The notes below the pieces were generated by a model. That model worked only from the letters and a program-made list of their open reading frames with translations, did not search any database and was not told where the DNA came from. From assembly GCA_036245805.1 (NCBI GenBank), contig BTRK01000006.1, forward strand, positions 33,918,901 to 33,982,900: a DNA stretch of 64,000 nucleotides, given 5' to 3'. Shown here piece by piece: positions 33,080-47,600 of this stretch; within the stretch, counting starts at the first letter, position 1; each line of letters starts with the position of its first letter. Made by a program: the position numbers and the translations under genes. This DNA is from Pristionchus mayeri. Its lineage: Eukaryota; Nematoda; Chromadorea; Rhabditida; Neodiplogasteridae.

Positions 33080-36000
33080 TCAGCTGAGTATTCCCGACCT
33101 TACGTTGTGCTCCTCGTATGCGGATATTTAGGTACTTTTATCACGGTGACTTGTTCCTTTGTGATAAGAAGTTCGTACCGAACTTTTAGGGTTCGAATCT
33201 TGATATCGAGTTTGGGTGAAACGCATTTAAGTGTTACAGCTTTGTTTAATCGGTTCTTGCATAACTCTGAGTTGCTGCCAATGAACATTGTTTTTTTTTG
33301 TTTTATAAATATACTTTCGATTACGTTTCCCAAAGGTTGAACTATAGATCCATTCCTTCATTCTTGATCACTGGCCATCACGGAACAGCATGATGGATGG
33401 GGAAATGGGAAAGGTATACTACTTTATGCTCAGTTTGGAACATGGTGCTTGAGAGAAGCAGTTCGCAACCTCGAACACCAAATCGACCTCTAGAGGGAGG
33501 GACACCCCCTCCCCCCTCAATGACGTGAGCTAGCGCGTTCCCTGTAGGGGGGCGAAAGCACTCGTCATTACCCCCTCGTTCTCTCCGATTTGTGTGTTCA
33601 CTTGCCGGTTCGTTTAGCTTCCTCGCCTTTTATTGTGCTCATGCACTAGCAGCTAAGCAATCTCTCTCTATTTTCCGTGATCTCTACTCTCGAATTGAGC
33701 AATGCTCGGTTTCGCTCGCTGAATTAGCCAAGAGTATCGAATACGAAGCAGCACCGAGTTATCTGAACAACCATTGTTCCTTTTTCCAGTGGTCTTCTCT
33801 TGACCCGCATTGCAGTTGAACTCGATATCGGACAGTTGTTTGTTTGCGGGTTTGACCTAAGAGTTTACCTGAGAGAGGAGCTGGTTAACGCTATATTATT
33901 TCACACTTCCCGCTTTTAAATCTTCTAGAATTGCATTAACTCTTCTCTCGCCCATCGTGCTTTCTTATCTGATCTACCGTACCAGCTGTCCCCGGTGGTC
34001 TGGAGTTGGCGAACCCATTGGTACTGCTTGGTACCGAATTTGACAAGGTCATTACCACTATCCCTTTTTAAAACCAGATAACATTACTAACCGCAGTAAT
34101 TTCCGACTCTGTCCAAATCATCAAGAAGGTTATTGAATGGATAAGCAATAGTGCGTTTAGTTAGGTATTTTTAAAAAATGTCTTCTTGCCTCTCAATAAT
34201 TCATCTTCTTTCGATCATTTTCTTTTAAATCCCTGTTTTATATCATTTCTTACTTTGTCCAGATCATACCAAATAATAAATGTGGGGCTGTTGAAATGAT
34301 TGTGTAATATTGCGAAGAGAGGAGTAATTGTGTCGAAATTCATTCATCTGATTCACAGTCGCTGTTATCTTTAGCAGAGCATCATTTGAAAGCAATATAT
34401 TCTAGGCAAGTATAGCGTAATAATTTCTGCATCATTTGATGGCAGCGTTATCAGAATGAGCTGAAATTGCTGACAGTTGATCTCCCTTTCCCCCTTCTTG
34501 ATATCTCGCAACGACGACCGATGTTTTCCCTAGATTCTCCTTAGAATGTCGAATGTGTCCCCTCTGATTACCCGTGTCGTACAGTGACAGTACTGCACAC
34601 ACCCATCCGATTTATTGGCAGTCAATAGAGGGAGGAGTGGTGAGCAGTGGACAACAACCATCTACGGCCTCCAATCACGTGTCATCCGCTTATTCCGAAT
34701 ATTGGTATTTGACTTTAGAAGTTTCTCATATATACTAATCGTTAGTAGCCTCGATCTGTCATGTGTTCACTCTTCTTCTCTCCTCTTCTCGCTCTCGTTC
34801 CTCTACGTACCTTGCTCTTAGTCCCGGTTCAACCTTGCCCATCTCTCCCTCATCCAATCGCCATCCTTCTATATTATCCTCCGTACTTCTCCATGCAACT
34901 GGGAGAACATCGATCTACTTTTTGTCATCATTGACTGAGTGATAGAGGCTCCTCTTCTGATCTCTGAGAGATTCAATGATGCACTTTCTTGTTCGACGAT
35001 TTGTTATAGTGATCATTTATGTAAAATTACATATCTCGGAAGTGGCCGAATCGTGATCATTGAATATCCATGTCACCCAGTGTAAGATTTATTCGGGAAT
35101 ACTCGTTGTGATTAGATAATCATGCTGCGAGTGGGTGATCAAGTGCCACCTGCTGTTGTTATTATTTTGCTGACGAGAGGGTGGAGAAGCGAGTGTCTCA
35201 GATGTATCTCAAGAGAGAGAATATCAGGGGAATCCCTCCTCTCTCGGCTGTTGTCTTCACATCCGTTACTCGACCTCATTTATTTGTGAGTTTATTGGCA
35301 CTGACATCTTGTTTTCGTCCTCCTCCAATCACTTCCTGCTTGATATCACACTATGTTGATCAGATTATGCTCATTTCGTCGCGTGTTTTGATGCAGGGTT
35401 AGTGTGTCAGCACGAGGACACGCTCATCCCTCCCCCTCTCCCTCCTCCGTCCCACTGAGCACACGCGTCGTGTTGTGGGCGAGCGGGCACTTTTTCCCCG
35501 TTGGAAGGCAGCTGTTGGAATTCACCCACGTTCCCAGAATAGATGGAACAACGAGGAGTCCCTTCTCGCACTCTCTCAATTAGAAGTAGTGTGCGAGTGG
35601 GCGGAATACAGAAAGAGAGTGAGACAGATAGTCGAATTGATGATAGGGAGTAGATCTGGCGACCGAGTGACCGTCCATTCGTATACACCTGTCCATTCTG
35701 TGGTCAACCTGATCCAACGTGTTTACTCTCAGGGGAGAGAAACTGGGCGAGTAACGATGATCTGTAATCACTTCCTAGTCATCTGATCACACGTGTTTGT
35801 TTGTCCTGTTTTCAAAACGATGCGCTGCGTTCTGATAACGAAGGTGATTGCGAAACGCGTGAGTTACCATTTCATTACCCTGTTGTGCTGCATGTGTTGT
35901 TTTCATTCATGCGGCAGTTCCGTTACGACGTCCGTGTTGTGCAAGATATCTTCGCTCACAATACGGTCGTTTTGAAAATTGATTAATATTTAATATAGTC

Positions 36001-36808
36001 TCTTCTTATTTCTTGATCACAAATGATTGTTGCAAGCACTTCACGATAATGTTTCCAAACTACTGCTGATAGACGCAGGGGAGTATCAGATGTCACGTGT
36101 CTGTAAGCGGGGAATGTCTGACTCGGCCTCTTCCCCCGTCTCTGTCCTTTGCTTAGACAGCGTAATCAGTCACTCTCCTCTCAGCTTCCCCTCCTTGCCG
36201 CCCTATCATTCTGGAATCATTACACCCGATCTCCTCATTGGCTCATATTGAGATCCCGAGGCAAGCGCGTCCTCTCGAGTACTCGTACTCTCTCACACGC
36301 TCTCTTTTCTCTGCACTTTCTCTGATTGCCGCACTCTCTCGAGCAGCTGGCAAGCCTCTGATGCTGTGAAAAAAGTGCACGACGATTGGAGAAATGGGCT
36401 GCAATTAGACTGGACGATGAGGAAATTGAGCCAGAGTGCGCGCTATCAACTCAGTTATTGACACCTCTGATCTACTTACTATTCACATATGTTATGTGTT
36501 TTGATCAGAATGTGTGTGGCATGAACAAGTATACTTGCATCTTTGTCGTTTCTCTGCATTATGTTCGTTTCTGCAGATTCGGAACGACTATTCCCCTCTC
36601 CTCTTCTGTTATTTCTATAGCCAGTGCGCCTCTAGTGTAGTCTTTGCATTTTTTCGTTGTCAGTTTTTGGCATAGAGAGAGAGGGGTAAAAGAACAGCTC
36701 CACTATATCGAGAAGCGATCTCAAAAGGTTTGCTTTCCCGGTGGGTTAGTCAGAACCTTATGGTCACTTACTGTATTGGTCCCAGACTGATTACTAACCG
36801 TTACACCT

Positions 36809-36843
36809 GATGACTAGTTTGGCTTCAGCAGAAACTAGTCATC
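36809..36843. repeat. 12-bp perfect hairpin, 11-nt loop
   Basis: GATGACTAGTTT is followed, after GGCTTCAGCAG, by its exact complement in reverse. It is unusually clean for this region; it may be a stem-loop RNA element or the end of a small repeat. Confidence 0.6.
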
Positions 36844-39800
36844 CGTTGCTGGTTTGCAAAACCACGCGTTGTTTACCTGTTGAGCCCCGAGCCTTTCGAA
36901 AGTGTCCGGCATATTTATTGCTGCGTGGCTTAGTTTCGAAATGCACGAGCATTTCGAGAGCCAGATGAGTCATTCTTGTGAGTTCATTTGGAGTTTCATA
37001 GGACGGTTCCTGTCTCGTATCTGGATGGACCAACGAGACCGAATGTTCCCTCGCTTGTAAACCGCTGGAGGAAGAGAGATTGGCAGTCTCTTCCTTCCTA
37101 TCTCCCTTTGATCTCTTTGGGGGCATCAATTATCATTCAAGAATGGCCCGGCCGGCGGAACTTTGAGTGCGCATAGACACCAGAGGTGGTAACCGATCTC
37201 TCCCGCCCATTCGAATGTCCTAATCGGTAGTGTGACCGAAACTCGACCTTGAGAGACCTATTATCCCTCTGTTCTCCTTTCCAAGTGAGTACTGTGTACT
37301 GTGGCAGACAGCAAGTATTCTGGCAGCCATCTTCATTGTTTCATGTATACATTCCCCCCTCTACAAATTGTATTTGTAATGATCTAGGCGGGCGTTGTGT
37401 CAGAGTGGGCGCTGATCTGCTTTTTGATGTTTTGCTCCATCTCTCGCTGCTAGATTATTCATAGAGGTAGCGTGAGCCTCGACTTCGTTCTCGCTCCGTT
37501 CTCTCCTCTAGCACCCACGCCTTCTCATTCTACGTGATTTTGTAACAGGGATGACTCGTAGGCAGCATGCTCAATTGCTGTTGTTGTGAGATTTAATTAT
37601 AGGAAGCCATTCCTCCTCTTCTATGTGGAGTATATTTGAGTGGGTGTAGTACTTTGACGAGGGAATCTGATTACTTGCTTCTCCTATGCTGTCGGCCTGT
37701 CCGTATTTTTGCAGTGTTTTATGTATTCTGAGCAAGCACTGTGAATCTGTTTAATTTGAAGGCGTAGTTCAATTCCCTGCCATACTCCTTCTTTCAGTGC
37801 AGATCATTGCCATCACTGCGCACTCTCAATTTTCCCGCCATTTCACACTCGCTAGCATTGTCTGTTCGCATTGAAGTCAGAGGTAGGCAGTTTCGGGTGC
37901 GAGTCTGTACCACCTTCTCCTCTCGATTTCTCAGCACCCTCTTATTTCTGGTGGTTTTTCGCTGCTCATCATTTCGTATGTTTGCATGCACTTTCTGTTC
38001 AACAGTTCTGCGACATGTGTACATTGAACAGAAGTGAGCGAGAGTGGGTTCGGATTGTGAGAAGGCCATTGAATTCACTACATTTCATCAGTGAAGAGAG
38101 TTGCAGGGTGATCTGTATTGGCCGTCTACTGCCTGGATACGATGCGAGTAGTATGGTCTCACGACTACAATGTATTTGTTGAAGCGCGATTTACATATAG
38201 ACTGGACGAAATCGTCTTCGGTTTACTGTAATTCACGGGTTTGAATTTCATGTCAATGTGCAAATCGCGGCTCCGATCGCTCACCGCGATTTCGCGCGAT
38301 TGAGTGCAAGAGAAGAGGAGAGGAGGTGAAAGGAGGGGAGGGAACGCGCGATGGAATGTGAAGTGGGAGGAGGGTTCTCTAAAAGATGAGAGGAGAAGGA
38401 ACGGTTAGAGACGAGAGCACTCGCATCTCTTCACGTGAATTCGGCCTTGTGTCCGAAGGAGTGAGGAGGGCGGATAGGAGAGGAGAGAGTCGCGGCACCG
38501 GGTACCACCATCTCTTAGGTCACGCGCGCCTTTTTTCTGCTCGGAGCACTCGCTTTTTGTGATGCGATTTGGTAGAGCCACGCCTCCTTGGGTTCTCTTG
38601 AGGAGTGAGGTTGTCTAGAAGGTGAGCGGGAGAAAGAGAGTGTGCACGCAGAGAGAGAGGGCGGCTATCCGACAGAATGGAAGTGTTTCGTCACAATTTC
38701 ACCATTATTTTGCAATGGGTTCGAGAGCTCCGCCTCCCGATAACCTCTTTCTCACTCGAAGTGGGGTTGCTGAGAGGTGAGATGGCAAGTAGTGTCGCGG
38801 ATTGTAGAGGGCAGTTGGCGGTGATTATCTTGAGTGGGTTGTTGCTCAATGGCTCCTCTCTCGATATTGAGCACTTCCACGCCTCTTTTTGCGAGTTTAC
38901 ATGCTGTTGCTCTCGATCGTGGGAAGTGTTGAGAAACTTCGCGATTGCGAAATGTAATCGAAATTTTTCGAAATGCGCTTTTTAACCAATCTGAAGAGAT
39001 GATTCACGCCTTTTGTTTGCATTTTGTTGCGTGTTAGCTGCATTTTTCCTTCTTACTTGACGTTTCATCCCTTGGCTCGCTGTGGCAATCACCTTCTCCC
39101 TTCCCTCTGTCTTGGTCTCATTATCCATTGCTCCTTCCTCCATCCACTCTCCATTTCACATACCCTCTCCCTTCGCTCGTTTCTTCCCTCTGTCCCGCTT
39201 CCTTCCAGAGAGGAGGACCCATTCTCACCCCCGACTTTCGCCGTCTAACACACTCCTTCTTTCGAATGCGCTCTCGCACGGGTCGCTTTGCACCGGAAAT
39301 GAAACGCGGCCCGCCTCTCCCATTTTCCCACTGTTTAGCCCCTGAGGCTACGAAACCTCTTTCCAATAATAGATTCCGTGATTGCATTGACGTGAAATGT
39401 CATGCTTGACTGGCTTGTTCTTTTTACTTCTTTCTACTATACCTCATTAGTGAGAACGTAGTTTATGAGTAGTAGAGTAGCCAGGGAGTAGTACTAGATG
39501 AAGAAGGAGCAGATGGGATTATTGCATACGAAATTGCCCTCGAGACCTCATCATGGGGATATTTTGACTGATTAGTTGCGAGTCTTTTGTGTGCCCAATA
39601 TCCTACCATTTCTGCAGTGAGAATATTCTATTCTTGTTCTGTTCTACCCGATTCCTCTTCTTTCCTCATTAGCTCATTTCTCTCGCTTTTCCTTCCTTTG
39701 TCGGCCGTAACTGACGCAATCTCGGGTATGAGAAGCACATAAAATAGGAAAGAAGGGGAGGAGGAGGAGGAGGCAGAATGGAGATGTGCTAGTATCTCTC

Positions 39801-41299
39801 TCAGGGTTTACGAGATTTAGGCGTGGGAACGCCGTGTAGGTATGTGCTGATGTAGGATGGGATTGGTCGACGGATCGAAGGGGGAGCAATGCTTGAAATG
39901 GTGCTGGGTGTTGAATCATCATAATCGAGTGGGAGAGTTTGCACGAACGATTAACTGGTACCGAGTTAGGATGGAGAGGAGGGAGAGCACATTGCACTTT
40001 TCCCCCATTCCCACTAGTTCGACCAAACACAATCGGCATGTGGAGATTGTAACATGATGGTGATCAATCTTCGTTTTTGCGCAAACTTTGAAGGTTCTAT
40101 GTATATCCATTTCTTTCTTAAATCTCACGTCGAATTGGAGTCAGGAAAAATGTATCTGCTCTTTTTTGACTGCTATCCGCATTCGCTTTTGAGGGGATAG
40201 GCGCGGGCGTATCTGAAGAGCCGATCGAGAGCGGGTCTACGACCCCTTCTCGGTTCTTTATTGTTATGTTAACAATGCGATCGCGCTGCTGTTTTGTTGT
40301 GATTTGGAGAGTGATTGCTTATCTAAGAGAGCGAGATGTAGACGAAGCACATCGCGGATCTACTGCTGGAGTATCTGCTCTCTCGCTTCGCCTCGAACTC
40401 TCATCATCAAAGTGGGGATAGACAGCGTGTCTAGAGAGAAAAGATGGGGATGGAGGAATAAGATCGAGTTTGGGTAGAGTAGAGGAGCAGATTGCGCCAC
40501 CAACTAGTACGAGCCTTATTGACAGTGACAGGGGAGGGGAGCAGGTGGATGTGATAAGCAAGTCTGGACTGATCTGATAACAGACGAGGAGGGATTAGAA
40601 GCAAGGCTGGAGAAGAGGAAGCACCTGTGCACCCACTGAGTGGTCTACCCTGCAAGCAGTGCATTCCCATTGAGAGACGGAACCATTGTTACATTCTGAT
40701 CTCCTTTTATAAGGGAGTGCGAGATGGATTCATCCCTTTCTCTCTCGGGAGGTCGCGCACTCTCTCACCAACTCTTACTTTCGTCCTCCTCCTCCATCTG
40801 TAAGGATCGGCTCTCGGTTGACCCAGAAAGGTCACACATGCGACCACTCGTCCACATGTGATTCCCGCGCAGAGGGTGAAGGGGGATGGAGGAGATCCTT
40901 AGAGGGAGGCAGAGATCCCTGCCTTTCCCTCCCTCCCTCCCTCCCTCCCTCCCTCCATTCATGCAGTGAGTGACCCGAGAAAGAGAGAGGGTCGAGATTG
41001 GCCCTGTAACGGTGCGTGCCTGGCTAAACAGCCCCTCTCTCTCCTCCTCCTTATTATTATTCTTTTCTTTCCTTCTTTCTTCTACACGGCACGGATTGGC
41101 GCGCGATGGGAAGTGACGCATGTTTTGAGAGAGATTCGCCTTTGTTTGCTCATCCTTATCAGTTGAAGCGCCCCTGCTGAGATTGGAGTCTGATCTGAGA
41201 CTCGAGTGTTTCTCATTTGCATTGATAGTGAATACAGATAGCTGTCGATCTCTGGCTGTTTTCTGTTTTCGATAAAGCTTTGCGGAACTAGCAGCCCAG

Positions 41300-41645
41300 T
41301 TTTTCTTCCTCTCCAGTGTTCCGCTTTCCTCTATACTTGTTGTTTTGGTCAGTGGTCGTTCGACGAGGGATTTTCTTCAATTTCCCGGTACTGTTTTCTT
41401 CAGAATGTGCCATGAGGAAGCGGTGGAAGCAGCCGAAGATCCTCGCCTGCGGCTTGTTTTTTTCAGACTGTTGTTGTGGTCGATGGTCGCCTCTGCATAT
41501 TCCGAACTCTCTCCCTCCCTCTAGCCTGTTTGTGAACATCGTGGCAGACAGTAGGCGGAAGTAAGAGGCGCGATCTCTAGGCTCTTTTCTTTCGTACTTG
41601 TTGTTGTGGTCGATGGTCATTCTGCCGTCCCTCCCCTCGTATAAA
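41300..41645. repeat. Three degenerate tandem units of about 130 bp
   Basis: The phrase TTGTTGTGGTCGATGGTC recurs at about 41340, 41473 and 41603 with similar flanking pyrimidine-rich sequence, giving a period near 130 bp. A TATAAAT sequence follows shortly at about 41640. Confidence 0.65.
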
Positions 41646-44600
41646 TGACGCCTTGTCTCACGGTGAAAGCGAGAGTCGTGTTCAGACGTACACATTCACG
41701 TCTTACTCTCTCACTGTTCACGCGCAGGCAGAAAGATGTTGACGTCTTCTCTCTTCTGATTGCAGCTGTGTAGCGAGCAACGAACAAATACCTGATTGTT
41801 GGTTGACGAGGGAGCTGACTCTTGTATCTTGTGTGCGCCGTTGACCATTGATACTGCAAGGAAGTAACGAAGAGGAGACGGAATTGCGCCCCTTTTCACG
41901 CCGCCGAAGTAAATCGTAGCTAATCCACTTCCACTTCCATCCTCTTCTTTCTATTCTCCCAATTTTTGCATGGGGGAAATTGATCGCGATTACTGCATTC
42001 ACTAGCTGATGTTGATCCATGGGTACAGATTTATCACGCCATGATAGTCTGATTCGTAGAAAAGACACGCCTACTGATCGCTCATATTTTGTTATTGCTC
42101 CACCTCTCCAGTCAATTTTAGCAGATACGTGCGGGAATCTGTCCATTGTGTGGAAAGCGATATTATCTTCGCGTTTTTCGGCTCCCACTGACTGACACAG
42201 AGCGATAGGAGAGGTTATGGTGATCGTCATGTGACACTGTACTCTACCCGGGTTATCGGAACGATAATGCATCGAGTTTCAGTCGTGTTGAGGATAAAAT
42301 GTGATATCATTATGGATTCGATATTTGAATGCTAAGTATGGAAACAGGTGCGAGTTCCACCTCACAGTGATGCTCCTAACCTAGATGTTATCTGGGAGGT
42401 GGAGGGGGGGGGGGGAGCAGAGTAGATTACGGGGAGAGTAAACGCAGGTGATTGCGAGTGACCCTTCTTTCCTCCCTTTGTCAGGACAACCTTTTCGCGC
42501 CAACGTTAGTAGGCCATTTCCCTGCTAGCCATAGCAGACTTTCGCATCGTAGTTTTCCCCTGAATCACTCCTTGTTGTTTATTTCTCTCTCACAGTTTGT
42601 CACTTTCAAAGCAGCGCAGCTTCCCCTCTCTAGCCTATCGATGTTCCCTTTTCTCGTTTCGTTTCGATTTCCTTCTGCCCCTCCCTTCCTCTTCGTTTTC
42701 TCCTCATCGTTCGATCACCTCTTTGCTCTTTGCCTCCCTCTTTTGATCAGTCGAAAAATTCAAGATGCGTCCTCATCGCTTTTCCATTTCACGTGATTTT
42801 TCTCGACCTCACTACGACCCATCCCCCGATACCGTAATTCTAACATGTTATAACTGATTCAATTGCAGTTCTCACTCAGTCGGTAGCAACTCCTATCGAA
42901 AGACATCTATCGACAACGGCGTTCATACGGTACCCACATCTATTTTGTGTCGTTCATAATTGACAAAGTGAAACGTTCACGGATTCCTATTTGTATGGTG
43001 CATCAATACTGGACGAGAGTGAACTTTCCGCTTAGTCGATCGAGTGTCTCGTCTGTCCATCTCACTCGTTCAACTGCACGTATCAGTAGAAATTGGCCTC
43101 CTTTTCTCCTCCGCTCACTCTGTCTCTTGAAAGAAGGAGCAATCATTCGTAGCTGAAAATCGCGACGCATGTGCATTTTCTCTTCTCCATTTAGTGTTCA
43201 ATGCGATACTCCCTACCCCATTCACGATAATTGCGTCGTCTTCCTAGAATGTATAGCATGAACTGCAGTGAATTTTAATCGAGAAAGCGAGTGTTTTTTA
43301 AGAATATTTTTTGCATAACATTCGGTTGTTTTACATGAGTATGTGGGGTAGTATAATGATTGATTGCACGATAGGAGACCTGCAGAGGGAGTTGATCCAC
43401 GAAATTCACAACACACATACGGTTCTCATTAACGAGGCAAGGAGAAAGAAGAGTCGAATGGGATTTTTGTCTCTCAGCCCTTCCCTCATCTGCAGATATT
43501 TTAATGAGGATTTCCTGGCGCTGGAAATCAATCGAACTTTGCTGATCCGCTGTACCCAATATACTGTGTTCTTCTGCTAGTCTGTGTCGGTGGATTTGAA
43601 GTGCAGAATGGCTCACAAAGGCGGGATATCTGTAGCGCCTCGGGCGGTCTCTCCATCTAACGGCCTCGAGTGTTTTTGATCCCAGCGCCCTTCTCCCTTT
43701 CTAGCGCGCACCCGATAGTGTCAAAGGGCAAACACTGACGAGAGAGGGGAGATCAACCGCCCGATTCAAGTATTGAGATCAAATAAATGAGAGAAGGAAT
43801 TCCAGTGAAGAGAGGGGGGAGAAGCTGAGTAGAGGCGAATCCGTGAATGGAAAGTGAACCCTAGAGATGGAATCGATCGAGATCACCGCGATAGTAGACC
43901 CAAACTTACGCTATTGCTGCTACGAATGCTATTATCTAAGTATCTGACCCTATGTTCCGCGTGTTTATCTCTCTAGCTTAGACTGGCTCTGATCCCTCCT
44001 CTCCCCTAGCGTAGGTCCAACACATCTGCTCAGTCAGTCAGTGTCTGTCAGAGATTGTGCATCTCTGATTTCGTCCTCTGCCCTGTAACCAAATAGTCCA
44101 GTAACTCCACATGAGCAGAGATGGAGAAGATAGAGGTGCACCACTATGTGCCACACCTCATCGATAGATTGCTATGTCGTTGCTGTTTCGAAATGCGTCG
44201 CCAGATTGCACCCTTCCCCTCTCTCTCCCTCTGCCATGTTGCTTCTAGATACAACTAATTTATTAGAGTGCCACTGAAAGCCACTATGGATTACTCTAGG
44301 CATCTGACCTGAATGAAAAGCAAGAAAGAATGTAATTTACTTTGTTGTATGTATCTGCTTTCCCACACAGCTCTCGTGGGATTGTAGCAGCAGCTGCCGA
44401 TTGATTCGTGGTTTCCAGAATGGTGTTGCTTTTCCTTCCTCACATAATTGCAGTCTAGTGGCTGTGCATCCCTCGCAACTTACACATTCCCTCAGGCTAT
44501 TCGTTCACTAGGGCGCGCGTGCATTAGATTGGTTGAGTGGACGTGAGAAAAGAGCAGAGAGAGAAGTGCGGGAATGTTCTTATGGGGGCTATTTTTTGGT

Positions 44601-47600
44601 TGCTCAGCTTTCTACTCAAGCGAGTCGTGAATCTCTCGTGAATATCACGTGTTGCACTCACTACTCCTCTTCCGTTTCTCGCTTTCTTCTTCCATGTGAG
44701 AGGAGGAAGAGAGGGAAACGAGAGGTCAGGATGCATTAAATATACGAATCACTGCTTCCGGTGGCTAGTATACCTTTTACTTACATTTAGTTCCTCTTCT
44801 TACAATTATCTCCCCCCTCCCACAATTTTCTGTCTCGGCATGAAAACGCGGAACTTCCGCATACTGAACATCGGCGAACTCTCTCTGCTTCTCTGCCATC
44901 CGACGCCGAAAATGCGAATGTACTTCCATTGAGTGTGTATCGTGAAGAGGAAAGATCAGAAGGCATTCAGGATTCCTTCATTTATCTTCGTGAATTTAAT
45001 ACTGAAGGTCATCACTGTGCTCGGGAAGTTTCTGGAATGTGCGGGTGTCATTGGTCTAGCACGCGTTCTCCAGCTTTTCCTCCTCACCACAGTGTGTCTC
45101 TAGAGGAATGACGAAAGTGGAGTGTCTCTATCTCCCTCGTTCTCGGCCATTCTCCACGTATTTTGACCATCGCGGCACTCATTTGTTGAGTCATCCGAGT
45201 ATCCTGCCGAGCTGAGGTCAAGTGGATCACTCCGCCACCTCATGTTTCTGTTACGAGTTCGCAGTTGGGATTACGGTGGCTCACCCCTCCCCCATCGTTC
45301 TTCTACTTGATGCTAGTGGTCGTCTACTCTTCTTCCCCCTGGGAATGGGGCTCAATTGGGCCTAGGGAGCGTGCGCACGCTAGTCTCTCTCTCCCTCTGT
45401 GGCTCTCTGCCATCCGCTCCCTCCCATTGCTGAATGTGAGTCTCTCTTGCCCGAGGGGTCACTCATCAAGGATGGGGGAGACTGAATAGCCTCCCCTCTT
45501 TCTTCCTTTCTCTCAACCACCCCTCCCCACATGAACCATTGATCGGTCCTGTGGTTCCTTGCTAGTTCTGCTCCCTCTCGGATGCACATGCTCTCTATTC
45601 GCCATCTGGGCAACTATAAACTGTGCGCGAGAGGAAGGAGGAAAAGAGAAGCCATGTTGAAGCTATTCTATCTTTCTTCGACAATTCCGTGCGTTTGATT
45701 TGCTTAAAATCTTGATGAATTCCCTCTGGCACGACCCCTTTTCTCCTATTGGTTGTATAACTGGCAGTGCCTCTTTTTATTCGCTCTACTCTGTCCCGTG
45801 AATGTAATGAGACTATATGCTCAGCTTAATGTTTGATGGGAGTTCTGATCCATCATCATTGTCTCTCTACACACTAGTATTCCTGATTTGGACCTTTGGA
45901 TTCAGATGCGTGCACTTTGTGTAAGTTTTCATGAATCCTGCTCCGGATTTGCTTCATGATGATTTCATTCTCGTGGCCAGGTTGTAGTGTGTGGTTGATG
46001 GGCACGCGCAACTCATGACCACCCCGTTGCTAGGAGATGAAGGGAACGTGAGACGGAAAGTTAAGAGATCAAGCTCTGATCTGGAAATTAAATCCAACTA
46101 TTCCTCCATAGATCCAGATTGATTTTGTTGGCCGATGTCGCTCTCTGTTGTTGCCTAGTACTGTGCCCCTATTCTACTCCTTTTGATTCCCTCCACATCT
46201 TTAATGTCTCCCTTCTTCCTCCATCTCACTTCACCACTGATCCATCTGCCCCTTACCATCTACTCGCTCTCTTACTGCTTCTAGTCGTCGCAGCTAACAA
46301 CAATCAAACAAATGAGGTCGACTAGCACATGGATTTTCCTTCCTCTTCCCCTTCTCCCTCGTGATTTGGTCGTCGATTTTTTCGAATTGTTTGACTCATT
46401 CTTCCACTACATGCTCATTATTTCTTCGTATTTTACTGCTAGTTTTCCACACCTGCAGCTGCATATGCCAATCTATAGTTTTAGTCGTACTGTAATATCC
46501 CCGCTGGTAGTACCATCTGAGGAACAGCCCCGTCGGTTTTGTTGATGAGATATGACTGAGGAGAGCGCGTGATGACCGTATTGTTGTTGTTTTGACCACT
46601 GGGACGCGCGTCGGAGAAACTGGCTGTAAGCGGCTGTGGCCCGAAAAGGGCAGGAATGGGTCTGTGGAAAGGACTAGGAAAGAACAGGCGTAAAGCGAAA
46701 ACAGAAGGGCTGCGGTACTTTGATGGGCTGATGAAGGAGAAGTAGGAGTAGGAATGTGAACCACTCTCTTCTCTTTCTCTTCTGAGATGAGACAACCGAA
46801 TGCGGCCACGATTGTTCCCTAGAGAGTTCAGGGGACATTATTCGAGAAGGGAAACACAGAGGCCGGATGTGTGCTGGGTTGTACTGGAGCAGGAATCGGG
46901 TGCCGAGATCACCATCACGTGTGTTGTTTGTAATTGGAAAATAATGTCGTATGTGCGTATGACTGTTCAATCTTCGTTCTCTAGATGGACGTCGACGTTG
47001 ACGCCATCTGACGCGCGCGCTCTTTCGCATTTACGAACGACGATGATTTGCGATTCTGAGATGTGGAAAATAGCACGAGAAGAAGTAGAGGAAAGCTGGA
47101 AAATGCGTCACGTCGGGCACGATCTCTAGACTGCATCAAAGAGGCTAATGGGAAGAGAAGAGGTGTGACGGGAGTGAGAAGAGAAGGAAGGAACCACGCG
47201 TAAATCAGAGACCCGGGAGAGATTTCCCATTAGGAATGTATATTTAGACTGGTCGAGCAGAATCTTAAGGTTTCGCGTAGTCGTACCGACGTGTAGTCAC
47301 GTGTGAGTATTGCGAAATGTTCCCAGCTTCTTTCCGAGAAGGAACTAGGTAACGATCCCCTTCTTCTGCCTTCTGCCTTCTTACGAAATACTCACTCGGC
47401 ATTCGCGAGTATATATGGCCGGCTTGTTGACAGGTACACTTATGAGCGAGGATCTTGTGATTTCTCGCGAGGAACGGAAACTGATTGGCTACGATTTCAT
47501 GCGAATTCAGAGTACCGTATTCCGGAGCCCATGCAAGAGAGGCATGAATGAAAGTGGGACTGTGCTTGCACTACTGTCTAATAGACTCGCACTTTTCTGT

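Noticed and set aside
33120..33215. GGGTTCGAATC reminiscent of a tRNA B box
   Set aside because: The T stem does not pair and no A box or acceptor stem is found at tRNA spacing.
41718..42272. Minus-strand 184-residue frame, the longest in the gene-poor region
   Set aside because: Composition is that of random purine/pyrimidine-rich DNA; no domain, no supporting splice sites.
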